Below, one piece after another: positions 29,592-39,200 of a stretch of DNA of 64,000 nucleotides. How positions within the stretch are numbered: the stretch's first letter is position 1; every line of letters starts with the position of its first letter. The stretch is from assembly GCA_004001285.1 (NCBI GenBank), contig AP018697.1, forward strand, positions 1,426,001 through 1,490,000, given 5' to 3'. The position numbers were made by a program, and so were the translations under genes. The DNA is from Arthrobacter sp. MN05-02 (GTDB taxonomy: Bacteria > Actinomycetota > Actinomycetes > Actinomycetales > Micrococcaceae). The notes below the pieces were generated by a model that did not search any database, had not been told where the DNA came from, and saw nothing but the letters and a program-made list of their open reading frames with translations.

Positions 29592-30031
29592 GTGGTGAAC
29601 AGAAATGACATCGGCTCGTGGATGGAAGGTCCGTCGCCGTCGGGCAACCAGCAGTGGCCGGGACAGCGGCTCGGACGGCCGGAGTCGGGTCCGGGGTCCA
29701 TCGCCCGTTTCGGGCTCAGGGCCGGTGCGCTGCTCATCGACTGGACCCTCTGCTCGCGCTGCTGTCGGCCGCGTTCTTCGGCTATGACGGCTTCGCGACG
29801 CTGTACATCTTCCTCGTGGAGCAGGTCCTGTTCGTCGGCTTCTTCGGCTACAGCATCGGGCACCGGCTGATGCGGATGCAGGTCCAGACGCTCGACGGCC
29901 GGCCCGCCGGCTATCTGACGGCGCTCATCCGCAGTGTCCTGCTGTGCCTCGTCGTCCCCGCGCTCGTTCTCGACGCCGACCAGCGCGGACTCCACGACCG
30001 CGTCCGCAACACCGGCCTGTTCCGCATCTGA
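29592..30031 (+). CDS. RDD-family membrane protein (one apparent frameshift)
   Basis: A small membrane protein of the RDD family. The N-terminal VNRNDIGSWMEGPSP and SIARFGLRAGALLIDWTL carry the Arg-Asp pair of the first helix; the second part has AAFFGYDGFATLYIFLVEQ, SIGHRLMRMQVQTLDG and DQRGLHDRVRNTGL. The frame shifts near 29754-29758, where one base is missing (TGCTCGCGCT, probably TGCTCGGCGCT). Corrected, it has 146 residues. RDD proteins include transporters and factors of unknown role; I assign no substrate. It is divergent from glnA. Confidence 0.82.
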
Positions 30032-30055
30032 GGACGTCCCGTCCCTGATGCAGAG

Positions 30056-30088
30056 AGAGCCCCTCCCGCTGCCGGCGGAAGGGGCTCT
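30056..30088. terminator. Terminator between the RDD and DUF4191 genes
   Basis: AGAGCCCCT (30056-30064) pairs with AGGGGCTCT (30080-30088), continued inside by CCGC/GCGG; it lies between convergent genes. Confidence 0.75.
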
Positions 30089-30112
30089 TCGTATCAGGAT
30101 CGGGTGCGGGAC

Positions 30113-30865
30113 TCAGCGTCCCCGCATCGCCTTGCGGTCGGGGCGGGCCTTGAAGGGATCGACGCCCTTCGGGATCGGCATCTTGGTGCCCAGCGCGCTC
30201 AGCCGCTTGTCGACGGCGTGGACCTCCTGCTTCGTCAGCGTCTTCTTCAGCTTCTGCACGGCCTTCGGGACCTTCGCGAGGGGGACCTGGCGGTCGCCGC
30301 GACCGGTCTCGATGACGTGCACCGGGACGTTGGGGATGATCCGCGCCATCCTGCGCTTCTCGCCGTCGACCAGTTGCTTCACCCGGGTGGAGGGCCCCTC
30401 CGACACGAGGATGACCCCCGGCCGGCCGATGACCCGGAACACCGCGTCCTGCGTGCGGGGGTTCACGGCGACCGGCTGCTCCTGGAGGATCCACCCGCGG
30501 CGCAGGACGCTCAGCGCAGCACCGGCAGCGCCGGGCTTGCCCTCGATCTGCGAGAAGGCGGCACGTTCGGCCCTGCGGGAGAGGATGAAGATCGCCGCGA
30601 GGAAGGCGAGCGGGATCGCGATGATCATGAGGGTGATGATGTTGTCGATCAGCAGGCCGATCAGCAGGCCCACCGCGATGATGCCGACGAAGGCCAGCAG
30701 CATGAACCAGACGACGCTGGGGTCGTTGCGCCGCGTCATCTTGAAGACCTCGACGACCTGCTTCATCCGCCCGGTCTTCTTCGGCCCCTTCTCCGCTTTC
30801 GGCTTGCGGGAGAACAGACGGCGTTTGGGCGTGGGTGAGCCTGAAGGATCGATCGTGTGCGACAT
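30113..30865 (-). CDS. DUF4191 domain membrane protein
   Basis: A protein of 250 residues. A basic N-terminus (KRRLFSRKPKAEKGPKK) is followed by two adjacent helices (about 53-75 and 78-98) and a cytoplasmic domain with QIEGKPGAAGAALSVLRRGW, VFRVIGRPGVILVSEGP and RQVPLAKVPKAVQKL. This is the actinobacterial DUF4191 family, commonly placed beside lipA. No function is established. TAGAAT lies nine bases before the ATG. Confidence 0.85.
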   Translation of the reverse strand: MSHTIDPSGSPTPKRRLFSRKPKAEKGPKKTGRMKQVVEVFKMTRRNDPSVVWFMLLAFVGIIAVGLLIGLLIDNIITLMIIAIPLAFLAAIFILSRRAERAAFSQIEGKPGAAGAALSVLRRGWILQEQPVAVNPRTQDAVFRVIGRPGVILVSEGPSTRVKQLVDGEKRRMARIIPNVPVHVIETGRGDRQVPLAKVPKAVQKLKKTLTKQEVHAVDKRLSALGTKMPIPKGVDPFKARPDRKAMRGR

Positions 30866-30937
30866 AGTTCTTCGATTCTACGGGATGGCCGGGGGCGGCG
30901 GCTGAGCAGGCGCCCCGTGGTGGCGGGTGACGTCGCG

Positions 30938-31939
30938 TCAGCCGGCGAGGAGCGAGGAGGCTTCCTGCGAGGCGGAGCCCGACTCGTCGAGGTGGGCGAG
31001 TTCGGGCGGCAGCTCGAGCCCCTTCTTGCGCATGGCACGGGCCCAGAGACGGCCCGCACGGTAGGAGGAGCGGACGAGGGGGCCGCTCATGACGCCGAGG
31101 AAACCGATCTCCTCGGCCTCCTGGCTCAGCTCGACGAACTCGCCGGGCTTCACCCACCGGTCGACGGGGAGGTGGCGTTCGCTGGGGCGCAGGTACTGCG
31201 TGATCGTGATGAGGTCGCAACCTGCGGCATGCAGGTCGCGCAGCGCCTCGGAGATCTCTTCCCGCGTCTCGCCCATGCCGAGGATCAGGTTCGACTTCGT
31301 CACCATGCCGCGGTCGCGTCCCTGCGTGATGACGTCGAGCGAGCGCTCGTAGCGGAACGCCGGGCGGATGCGCTTGAAGATGCGCGGCACGGTCTCCACG
31401 TTGTGCGCGAAGACCTCGGGGGCGGCGTCGCAGATGGCCGCGATGTGCTCGGGCCGACCGGAGAAGTCGGGGATGAGGATCTCCACGCCCGTGCCGGGGT
31501 TCATGCTGTGGATCTGCCGGATGGTCTCGGCGTACAGCCAGACCCCCTCGTCGGGCAGGTCGTCACGTGCCACGCCCGTGACGGTCGCGTAGCGGAGGTT
31601 CATGGACCGCACCGACTGGGCGACCTTGAAGGGCTCACTGCGGTCGAGCGGCTGCGGCCTGCCGGTGTCGATCTGGCAGAAGTCGCACCGCCTGGTGCAC
31701 TCGGACCCTCCGATGAGGAAGGTCGCCTCGCGGTCCTCCCAGCACTCGAAGATATTGGGGCATCCCGCCTCCTCGCAGACGGTGTGCAGCCCCTCCTTCT
31801 TCACGAGGTTCTTCATCGCGACGAATTCCGGACCGATGTTGACCTTCGCCTTGATCCAGTCCGGCTTTCGCTCCACCGGCGTCTCGGCATTGCGCGCCTC
31901 GATGCGCAGCAGGCGGCGACCCTCGGGTGCTAGGCTCAC
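30938..31939 (-). CDS. lipA: LipA, lipoyl synthase
   Basis: A radical-SAM enzyme that inserts two sulfurs into protein-bound octanoyl groups. Both iron-sulfur clusters are recognisable: the auxiliary cluster [12 protein letters not shown] (Cys about 55, 60, 66) and the radical-SAM cluster [11 protein letters not shown] (Cys about 81, 85, 88). NVETVPRI and the C-terminal [11 protein letters not shown] carry the last conserved Ser. It has 333 residues. Its GTG overlaps the lipB stop, so the pair is translationally coupled. Likely products to modify include SucB at 40-42 kb. Confidence 0.96.
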   Translation of the reverse strand: MSLAPEGRRLLRIEARNAETPVERKPDWIKAKVNIGPEFVAMKNLVKKEGLHTVCEEAGCPNIFECWEDREATFLIGGSECTRRCDFCQIDTGRPQPLDRSEPFKVAQSVRSMNLRYATVTGVARDDLPDEGVWLYAETIRQIHSMNPGTGVEILIPDFSGRPEHIAAICDAAPEVFAHNVETVPRIFKRIRPAFRYERSLDVITQGRDRGMVTKSNLILGMGETREEISEALRDLHAAGCDLITITQYLRPSERHLPVDRWVKPGEFVELSQEAEEIGFLGVMSGPLVRSSYRAGRLWARAMRKKGLELPPELAHLDESGSASQEASSLLAG

Positions 31940-32682
31940 AGTAAAGCTCCTTCTGACGGGGTGTTCCGGGCGGGACCGGCCGCACGGGTGTCGGCGGCGT
32001 CGGCGGTGCCGGTGCGGGGTGCGTCGGTGTCGTCCTCGCCCACCAGCACCGCCTCATTGTTACGCAGTCCGGCCTCTATTAGCGAAACGATCTCCGCGGG
32101 AGTCACGGTCCTGCCGCATTCGGCGGAGATGGAGGTGACGCCGGCGTCACTGATCCCGCAGGGGACGATCTGCTGGAACGGCGCGAGGTCGTTGCTGCAG
32201 TTGACCGCGAAACCGTGCATCGTGACGCGGTCCTTCACCCGGATGCCGATGGCAGCGATCTTGCGAGCGGGTCGCTCGTCCGTCGCCGCCAGCCACACTC
32301 CCGAGCGGCCCTCGATCCTGATGCCGTCGATCCCGAAGTGCAGGAGCGAGGTGATGACGACCTCCTCGAGGATGTGGACGTACTCGGCCACACGGGCCGG
32401 ATCCCGCAGCGCGAGGATCGGGTACCCCACCAGCTGCCCCGGTCCGTGCCAGGTGAGTTTCCCGCCCCGATCCACCGGGACCACGGGGGTGCCGTCGAAC
32501 GGTCGCTCGTGATCCTCCGTCCGCTTGCCCGCGGTGTAGACGGCGGTGTGCTCGAGGAGCAGGACCGTGCTGGGCGCGGTGCCGTCCACGACCTGCGCGT
32601 GCAGGGTCTTCTGCAGGTCCCAGCCGTCCGTGTACTCGATGTAGTCCGGAGCGAGTCCGATGCGCGACAGTACGAGAGTCAT
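31936..32682 (-). CDS. lipB: LipB, octanoyl-ACP:protein octanoyltransferase
   Basis: Transfers octanoate from acyl carrier protein to lipoyl domains, the step before Lip[39 protein letters not shown] and the Lys/Cys catalytic region ([36 protein letters not shown]) are visible. It has 248 residues, with a Thr/Ala-rich 25-residue tail not needed for catalysis. The ATG lies six bases after TACCCT, so a leaderless lipB-lipA transcript is likely. Confidence 0.95.
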   Translation of the reverse strand: MTLVLSRIGLAPDYIEYTDGWDLQKTLHAQVVDGTAPSTVLLLEHTAVYTAGKRTEDHERPFDGTPVVPVDRGGKLTWHGPGQLVGYPILALRDPARVAEYVHILEEVVITSLLHFGIDGIRIEGRSGVWLAATDERPARKIAAIGIRVKDRVTMHGFAVNCSNDLAPFQQIVPCGISDAGVTSISAECGRTVTPAEIVSLIEAGLRNNEAVLVGEDDTDAPRTGTADAADTRAAGPARNTPSEGALL

Positions 32683-32688
32683 GAGCCA

Positions 32689-32694
32689 AGGGTA
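32689..32694 (-). promoter_or_regulatory. -10 box of a leaderless lipBA transcript
   Basis: Read on the - strand, TACCCT ends six bases before the lipB ATG. Confidence 0.45.
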
Positions 32695-32751
32695 GTCCGG
32701 CGCACCGACACGGCGCTCCGTCCCGCTCCTTGGGGGCCGCGTCGGGGTCGA

Positions 32752-33108
32752 TCAGCCCTCCGTTCCCTGCTCCGGCAGATCGAACGTCGCGCAGAGCCGA
32801 ACGAGCCGCCACTCCCGTTCGGCGCGCCGCACCTCGAAGTGGAGGACGGGGGAGAACCCGCTCGTCTGCGCGCGGAAGCGCCAGAAGTCGGCCCTCAGGC
32901 CGCGCGTCGGAGCAGTTCCCTGCGACGGCGTCACCGGCAGTGCACGCCAGGTGGACCAGTGCTCGCACCCGCCCACGACGTGCCACGCCGACCCGCGCCA
33001 GTGCAGGCAGGAGGGCCGGGACTCACCGTCGATGGCGTCGAACGTGAGTGCGACCGGGTCGTCGAAGGTCCGCCAGGAACCGACCGGATCCGCTGGTGAG
33101 GAGATCAT
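32752..33108 (-). CDS. Small protein resembling DUF6504, behind an SOS-like box
   Basis: A protein of 118 residues starting at the ATG at 33108. There is no signal or membrane segment. It is rich in Trp and Arg: CLHWRGSAWHVVGGCEHWS, DFWRFRAQT, LHFEVRRAEREWRLVRL. The WRG...V...W and W.L.R spacing resembles DUF6504, small proteins that often accompany the SOS mutagenesis genes imuB/dnaE2 in Actinobacteria; neither gene is here. A LexA-like palindrome sits 33 bases upstream. The family name is my inference; the reading frame itself is well supported. Confidence 0.65.
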   Translation of the reverse strand: MISSPADPVGSWRTFDDPVALTFDAIDGESRPSCLHWRGSAWHVVGGCEHWSTWRALPVTPSQGTAPTRGLRADFWRFRAQTSGFSPVLHFEVRRAEREWRLVRLCATFDLPEQGTEG

Positions 33109-33140
33109 GACCAACCTGCCTTCGGTGTATCGGAGGATTA

Positions 33141-33164
33141 AGATTAGAACACATCTTCGAATCT
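33141..33164 (-). promoter_or_regulatory. SOS (LexA) box candidate
   Basis: A 24-base imperfect palindrome in an AT-rich island, AGATTAGAAC-ACAT-CTTCGAATCT, with arms matching at 8 of 10 positions. The core compares with the actinobacterial LexA consensus TCGAAC-N4-GTTCGA with two mismatches. Read on the - strand, TAATCT overlaps its end as a possible -10 for the DUF6504-like gene. It could also affect the kinase gene on the + strand, whose ATG is 78 bases away. Confidence 0.55.
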
Positions 33165-33241
33165 GTAACCGGAGGAATCCGTGACGCGGTCCGGCCTGTG
33201 GATAACGCCGAGCCTCCGCTCCCGTGCCCTAGAACTGATGC

Positions 33242-35227
33242 ATGAGCGATCCCACGTCATCAGCACGAACCGCGGACAGCGCGCCGACCACGGGAAGCCC
33301 GCCCGATGCCGAGGAGGTCCCGCGGCCGGTGGTCGCGGGGTTGCGGGTCGGACGGCTCCTCGGGCGTGGCGGCTCGTCCACCGTGTGGCTCGTGACCGAC
33401 GACGACGGTCGACCGTTCGCCCTCAAGGTCGCTGCTGCACCCCGGACGGCGGCGGCCCTCCAGGCGTCCCCGGCATCCGCCCTGACCGCGGGCCGGCGCG
33501 GCCGCCGCGCTGCGGGACCCCTCCATGGAAGTACTCTTCCTCCCCGCGCCGGGGGGCAGAATCCATCCGACGGTGCCGACGGTGCCGACGATCCGCAGCG
33601 GCTTTCCGATCGGGCGGCCGCCGACGTCTCGCGTGAGCTGCTGATCCTCCAGCGGTTCAGCCACGAGCACCTCCTCAGGGTGCTCCGCATCGTCGGGACG
33701 GACTCGGGTCCCGGCCTGCTGATGGATCTCGCTCCCGGCGGATCGCTGCTCAACCTGGTCACCAGCCGGGGTCCCCTTCCCATCCCGGAGGTCGTCACGG
33801 CCCTGGTGCCCATCGCCCAGGTGCTCGCCTACCTGCACGGCGCCGGGGCACTGCACGGGGACGTGACGCCCGGCAACATCCTCTTCACGCAGGAGGGCAA
33901 GCCCCTGCTCGGCGACTTCGGGACGGCGCGGCTCCTCGGGGCCGATCCCGTTCCGGGTGCAGGCACGCCCGGCTTCATCGACCCGATGCGCGATGGTTCC
34001 TTCGACACCGGTACGGATGTCTTCGCCCTCGCAGCGGTGTCATGGTTCGCACTGACCGGCCGCGTCCCCGGGCCCGCCGCACACCGCCCACCGCTCGCGC
34101 TGATCATCCCGGACGTGCCTCCGCAGCTCATGGAGCTCATCGAGGACGGCCTGGACCCGTCCCGGGACCGACGGCCCACCGCCGACTCCTTCGCCCGCAT
34201 GCTGCTGTCCTGCACCGAGCCGGGGCCGGTCGACCTCGTCCCGGCTGTCCATCCCAGCGTGCTGCCGGACCTGCTGACCAGGCGTACAGGCACTGCTCCG
34301 TCCGACCGGGCCCGGCGCTGGAAGCGCGTCGCAGGAGACCGGACCCGGGAGCGCAAGGAGAGGCGACCGCCTCCACGCGGGGCGACCGTCAGCCGGCGTA
34401 CGTCCGGCGCTCCCGCCGTCGGCCGGGGAGGTGCACGGCCCGGCTCCGGGCACATCCGTACCCTGCTCGCGATCGCCTCGGGGACGGCTGCCGTCGTGCT
34501 GCTGCTGGCTGGCATCACGCTGACGCTGGGCGGACCCGATGCACCGCGTGGGGACGGATCCGGGGCGGCCGCCTCCGGCGGTGCGACCGTCTCGGAGCGG
34601 GAGCGGGCGACGGGAGAGGGGGCGGCGGCCGACGGCGGTCGGTCAGGGGGAGCCGGGCAGCAAGGGATCGGGCAGGAAGGGGTTGGGGAGACAGAAGCCG
34701 TGCAGGAGGAGGCCGGGCAGGAGCGGGCGGCTCCGACACCTCCGGATCCGCGGGCATCGACGGGGGCCGCACTGGACGCCGACCCGGTCACGGCGCTCGG
34801 CGGTCTCGCCGCCCTGCGCGCCGAGGCCTTCGCGACCGCCGATCCGTCCCTGCTGGCGACCATCGATGTCGAGGGCTCGCCCGCGATGTCGGCCGACGAG
34901 GAGGCCGTCACCGCGCTCGCCGCCGCGGGGCGGAATCTCCGGGATCTGTCGATCACCATCCGCGATCCCGAGACTCTCGCCGGGGAGGACCTGATGGCGA
35001 TACCGGCGGTCGCGGGTCTTCCGGTCCTGACGCCACCTGCCGGTACGGAGATGTCAGTGATCCGGGCGACGGCAGCGGTCTCCTCCTACACGGAGGCGGC
35101 AGGTCCGGCAGGGCTTCCGGCGGACGCTCCGAGTCCGCTGACGGCAGCGGGCGTGCAGGACCTGATCTTCATCCTCTGGGACTCCGGAGGCGGCTGGCGC
35201 ATCCATTCGGTCGTGTCACCCGGGTGA
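33242..35227 (+). CDS. Ser/Thr protein kinase with extracytoplasmic domain
   Basis: A 661-residue bitopic kinase of the PknB type. The glycine loop is GRGGSSTVW (41-49), the ATP lysine in ALKVAA (62), the catalytic loop HGDVTPGN (205-212) and DFGTAR (225-230). The usual HRD is HGD, so the Arg is missing while the catalytic Asp stays. A low-complexity insertion (about 66-125) lies between the lysine and the helix-C Glu. One membrane helix at about 406-428 is followed by an acidic Gly/Glu/Gln-rich linker and an outside domain with no recognised ligand fold. The start ATG lies six bases after TAGAAC. The target is unknown. Confidence 0.85.
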   Translation: MSDPTSSARTADSAPTTGSPPDAEEVPRPVVAGLRVGRLLGRGGSSTVWLVTDDDGRPFALKVAAAPRTAAALQASPASALTAGRRGRRAAGPLHGSTLPPRAGGQNPSDGADGADDPQRLSDRAAADVSRELLILQRFSHEHLLRVLRIVGTDSGPGLLMDLAPGGSLLNLVTSRGPLPIPEVVTALVPIAQVLAYLHGAGALHGDVTPGNILFTQEGKPLLGDFGTARLLGADPVPGAGTPGFIDPMRDGSFDTGTDVFALAAVSWFALTGRVPGPAAHRPPLALIIPDVPPQLMELIEDGLDPSRDRRPTADSFARMLLSCTEPGPVDLVPAVHPSVLPDLLTRRTGTAPSDRARRWKRVAGDRTRERKERRPPPRGATVSRRTSGAPAVGRGGARPGSGHIRTLLAIASGTAAVVLLLAGITLTLGGPDAPRGDGSGAAASGGATVSERERATGEGAAADGGRSGGAGQQGIGQEGVGETEAVQEEAGQERAAPTPPDPRASTGAALDADPVTALGGLAALRAEAFATADPSLLATIDVEGSPAMSADEEAVTALAAAGRNLRDLSITIRDPETLAGEDLMAIPAVAGLPVLTPPAGTEMSVIRATAAVSSYTEAAGPAGLPADAPSPLTAAGVQDLIFILWDSGGGWRIHSVVSPG

Positions 35228-35243
35228 CACGGCGGCTGCCGTC

Positions 35244-36140
35244 CTAGCCGGTGACGCGCCGGTGGACCCAGGCGGCGAGCGCTTCCGGCGTCGGTTCGTC
35301 GAAGGTGAAGCCCGCTGCCGTCAGTGCCCGCGGTTCCATGCGCGCGCTGACGAGCAGGAGTTCGTACCCGAGCCGGCCGAGGACCGCCTTCAGCAGGGCG
35401 CCCGGCACACGGAACCACACCGGGCGGTGGAACACCCGGCCGAGCTGCAGCGTGATGGCATCGAGGGTCGCGGGAGCTGGTGCACTCAGGTTCACGGGAC
35501 CGGACAGGGGTGCCGTGAGCAGGAACTCCAGGGCCCTGACCTCGTCGTCCAGGCTGATCCACGGCCACCACTGGCGTCCCGAGCCGAGGGACGTCCCGGC
35601 GAACAGCCGGATGGGGACGAGCAGATTGGGAAGCGCGCCGCCCTCCTTCGCCATCACGATCCCGGTGCGGGCCAGCACGACGCGCACAGAGGCCGGGGCG
35701 TTGCGGGCCTCGGCCTCCCAGCGTCGGCAGATATCGGCCAGCAGGGTGTTCCCGGAGGCCGAGTCCTCCGTCAGCAGCTCATCGTCGCGGTCGCCGTAGT
35801 AGCCGGACGCCGACTGGCTGATGAAGACCTGCGGCGGATCGACCGCCGCGCGCATGGCCTGCACCAGGGTCCTCGTGGGCAGGATGCGCGAGGAGTAGAG
35901 GGTCTCCTTGTAGCTCCGCGTCCAGGGGCCACCGGCGATGCCCGCGCCCGACAGGTTGATCACGGCGTCGGCGTGTTCCACCGCCGCGACGTCCAGCTCG
36001 CCCGCGGACGGGTTCCAGCGGATCTCCCCGGGGCCTTTCGGAGCGCGCCGTACGAGGCGGGTCACCTCGTGGTTCTTCTCGAGCTGGCGGACGAGGGCTG
36101 TACCGATGGTCCCGGACGCGCCGGCGAGGAGGATACGCAT
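35244..36140 (-). CDS. TIGR01777-family NAD-dependent epimerase-like protein
   Basis: An extended short-chain dehydrogenase fold, 298 residues: LLAGASGTIGTALVRQL at the start (nucleotide loop), INLSGAGIAGGPWT, FISQSASGYYGDR (the Tyr of the active site), and the C-terminal DUF1731 part (VPGALLKAVLGRLGYELLLVSARMEPRALTAAGF). The substrate is not known for the family, which is related to SulA/YfcH proteins. It is convergent with the kinase gene, with 16 bases between the stops. Confidence 0.88.
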   Translation of the reverse strand: MRILLAGASGTIGTALVRQLEKNHEVTRLVRRAPKGPGEIRWNPSAGELDVAAVEHADAVINLSGAGIAGGPWTRSYKETLYSSRILPTRTLVQAMRAAVDPPQVFISQSASGYYGDRDDELLTEDSASGNTLLADICRRWEAEARNAPASVRVVLARTGIVMAKEGGALPNLLVPIRLFAGTSLGSGRQWWPWISLDDEVRALEFLLTAPLSGPVNLSAPAPATLDAITLQLGRVFHRPVWFRVPGALLKAVLGRLGYELLLVSARMEPRALTAAGFTFDEPTPEALAAWVHRRVTG

Positions 36141-36257
36141 GGCTCCATCGAACCACTTGTCATCGCCGAACGGTATGGCGGCGTCATCGCGCGCGGCGTC
36201 CCCGTGCCGTGGCCGTGCAGCGCGCGGCGGTCATCCGGGCGCTGCAGGTCCCGTGGC

Positions 36258-36263
36258 TAAGAT
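36258..36263 (+). promoter_or_regulatory. -10 box of a leaderless tricorn-peptidase start
   Basis: TAAGAT ends six bases before the ATG at 36270, with no ribosome site. Confidence 0.5.
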
Positions 36264-36269
36264 CGACCG

Positions 36270-39200
36270 ATGGACTCCCATTACCTGCGCTATCCGCATC
36301 TCCATGGCAACCGCGTCACCTTCGTCGCCGAGAACGACGTGTGGGTCGCGCCACTCGAAGGGGGCCGTGCGTGGCGCATCTCGGCCATGCAGCTGGCAGC
36401 GAGGAATCCCCGTTTCTCGCCCGACGGCACGACCATCGCCTGGACGGTCGTGCAGGGCGGAGCGCCGGAGGTCGTCGCCGCGGACGTGGAGGGCGGGAAC
36501 TTCCGCAGACTCACCTACTGGGGACACCAGAGCACACGGGTCAAGGGCTTCACCGCGTCCGGCGACGTCCTCGCCACGAGCGCGTTCCGCCATGAGGACT
36601 CGCGCCTCAGCTGGGCCTACCGTGTGCCGCTCGACGGGTCGGAGCAGACCGTCATCCCTCTCGGTCCCGTGGACACGATCGCAGGGGATCCCCTCTCCCC
36701 GGACGGGGACCCCGTGGTCGTCGGCAGCGTCCTCACCCGCGAGCCGGCCTGGTGGAAGCGCTACCGGGGCGGCACCGCCGGCAAGCTCTGGATCGACGCC
36801 GACGGCAGCGGCGGCTTCCGGCGCCTGCTGCCCGAGCTGGACGGCAACCTCGCGGACCCCCTGTGGGTGGCCGGCCGCCTGGCCTTCCTGTCCGATCACG
36901 AGGGTCACGGCAACCTGTACTCCGTGGACCCGCAGGGCGGCGACCTGCGCCGCCACACCGACCACGACGAGTACTACGTGCGGCACGCGAGCACGGACGG
37001 CGCCAGCGTCGTCTTCGAATCGGCGGGAACCCTCTGGCACCTGCCCTCGCTCGACGGGGAGGCCGTCCGGCTGTCCATCGCGCTCGGGTCGGCATCGACC
37101 GCACGCCGCCCCCAGCCGCTCAGGGTCGATCGCCACCTCGCCCGTGCCGTCCCCACGGCCGACGGCACGGCCTCGATCATCGAGGCGCACGGCACCCTGC
37201 ACTGGCTCACCCACCGGGACGGTCCCTCGCGCGTCGTCGAGGCCGCGCCGGGGGTACGGGCACGCCTCGGCCGCCCCGTCGGTTCCTCGCGGGTCGCGTA
37301 CGTCGCGGACATGGACGGCGAGGAGGCCCTCTACATCCGGGACGTGTTCGCACCCCCGGGAAGGACCCCGGCGCCGGGTGCGTCCGTCGGCGACGGCGAG
37401 GCGGCCCGGGTCGACGCCCAGGCCGTCGCCGCCGACGACGTACTGCAGCGCGTAGCCTTCGACGGGCGTTTCCGGGCCTCGGCGCTCGCCGCCAGCCCGG
37501 ACGGTACGCGTATCGCCGTCGCGTCCGAGACGGGGGCGCTGGACGTCGTCACGCTCGCGACGGGGGAGCGCCGGCGGCTCGTCGCGACCGACCAGGGGCC
37601 CATCGAGTCCGTGACGTTCTCGCACGACGCGGCGTGGCTGGCCTGGGCGGAACCGATGGCGCAGGAGGGGACACGCAGCCGTGTGCGCCTCGCTGCCGCG
37701 GCGGCGCCCGAGGAGATCATCGACGTCACCGACGGCCGGTTCCGCGACTGGTCGCCCACGTTCACCCGGGACGGGAAGTACCTGGCGTTCCTCTCGGACA
37801 GGAGCTTCGACCCCGTCTACGACACCCACCGGTTCGACCTCAGCTTCCCGGCCTCGACGAAACCGTACCTCGTGGCGCTCGCGGCCGGCACGCCGTCCCC
37901 CTTCGGGCCCACGGCAGCGCGCTCCGGGGAGACCGGCGCGCAGGGCACCCGGAAGGACATCGGGCAGGATGCCGCGAAGGACACCGGGAAGGACGGCACG
38001 GTTCCCGGCACGACGGGGGAGACCGCGCGCGTCGTCGTCGATGCCGAGCTCCTGATGGCGCGGACCATCGCGCTGCCCGTCGGGCAGGGGACCTACGGCG
38101 ACCTCCGGGCGGTCGAGGGCGGGCTGCTGTGGACCGCCGGCGACATCGGAGGTGTCACGGGAGACGGGCGCGCATCCTCGTCGGAGGAGGAGCCGCCGCG
38201 GCGGCTCGAGCGCTTCGACCTCGCGCGCAGGACCGTCGAGGTCCTCGCTCGCGATGCCGACGCGTACGAGGTCAGCTGCGACGGCTCGACGGCGGTCCAC
38301 ACCTCGGGCGGCAAGGTCACGGCGATCCCCACCGACGGCAAGGTCGACGCCGACTCCCCGAGGTACGTCGACGTCGCCCTGGACCGTATCCGCGTGATGC
38401 TCGACCCGGTCAGCGTCTGGACGCAGGCGTTCGAGGAGGCGTGGCGCCTGCAGCGTGATTTCTACTGGACGGAGGACATGGCGGGGATCGACTGGGCGGG
38501 AGTCCGGGAGCGGTACCGGCCGCTCGTCGCCCGGTTGGGGAGCCATGACGATCTCGCGGATCTGCTCTGGGAGCTGCATGGTGAACTCGGGACCTCCCAC
38601 GCCTACGTCGCCCCGGTGCTGGTCACCGAGCCGGGGGGTCACCAGGGATTCCTCGGCGGGGAGTTCGCGCCGGCCGACGGCGGCTGGGCAGTCACGAGGG
38701 TCTTCGCGACGGAGTCCTCGGACCCGAAGGCCGTCTCGCCCCTCAGCGCACCGGGGGCCGCCGTCCGGGCCGGCGACGTGATCGAGGCGATCGACGGCGT
38801 ACCCGTGCCGGACGCCTTCGGCCCGGCGGTCCTCCTGGCCGGAGCTGCCGGGGTCACCGTCGAGCTCACGGTGAGGTCCGGCCCCGCGGGAGACACCGGG
38901 GGAGACGCCGGGACCCGGCGACGCGTCGCCGTCGTGCCCCTCCGCAGCGAGGAGCGCCTGCGCTACCAGACGTGGGTCGCGGCCAATCGGGCGGCGGTGC
39001 AGGAGGCGTCGGGCGGGCGCTTCGGCTATCTGCACATCCCGGACATGGTGGCGCACGGCTGGGGCCAGTTGCACCGCGACCTCGACCGGGAGACGGCACG
39101 CGACGCGCTCGTGGTGGACGTGCGCCGCAACCGGGGCGGGCACACCTCGCAGCTCGTCGCGGAACTGATCGGGCGCCGCGTCACGGCCTGGTCGATGCCC

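Noticed and set aside
33196-33204. TGTGGATAA, a perfect DnaA-box sequence
   Set aside because: A single copy with no cluster, no AT-rich unwinding element and no dnaA/dnaN nearby; expected by chance. Not an origin.
33181-33636. Open frame starting GTG after GGAGG, overlapping the kinase gene
   Set aside because: Arg/Gly/Pro-rich with no motif and largely out of frame over a clear kinase domain. Only the ribosome site looks good; possibly a short leader, but not supported.
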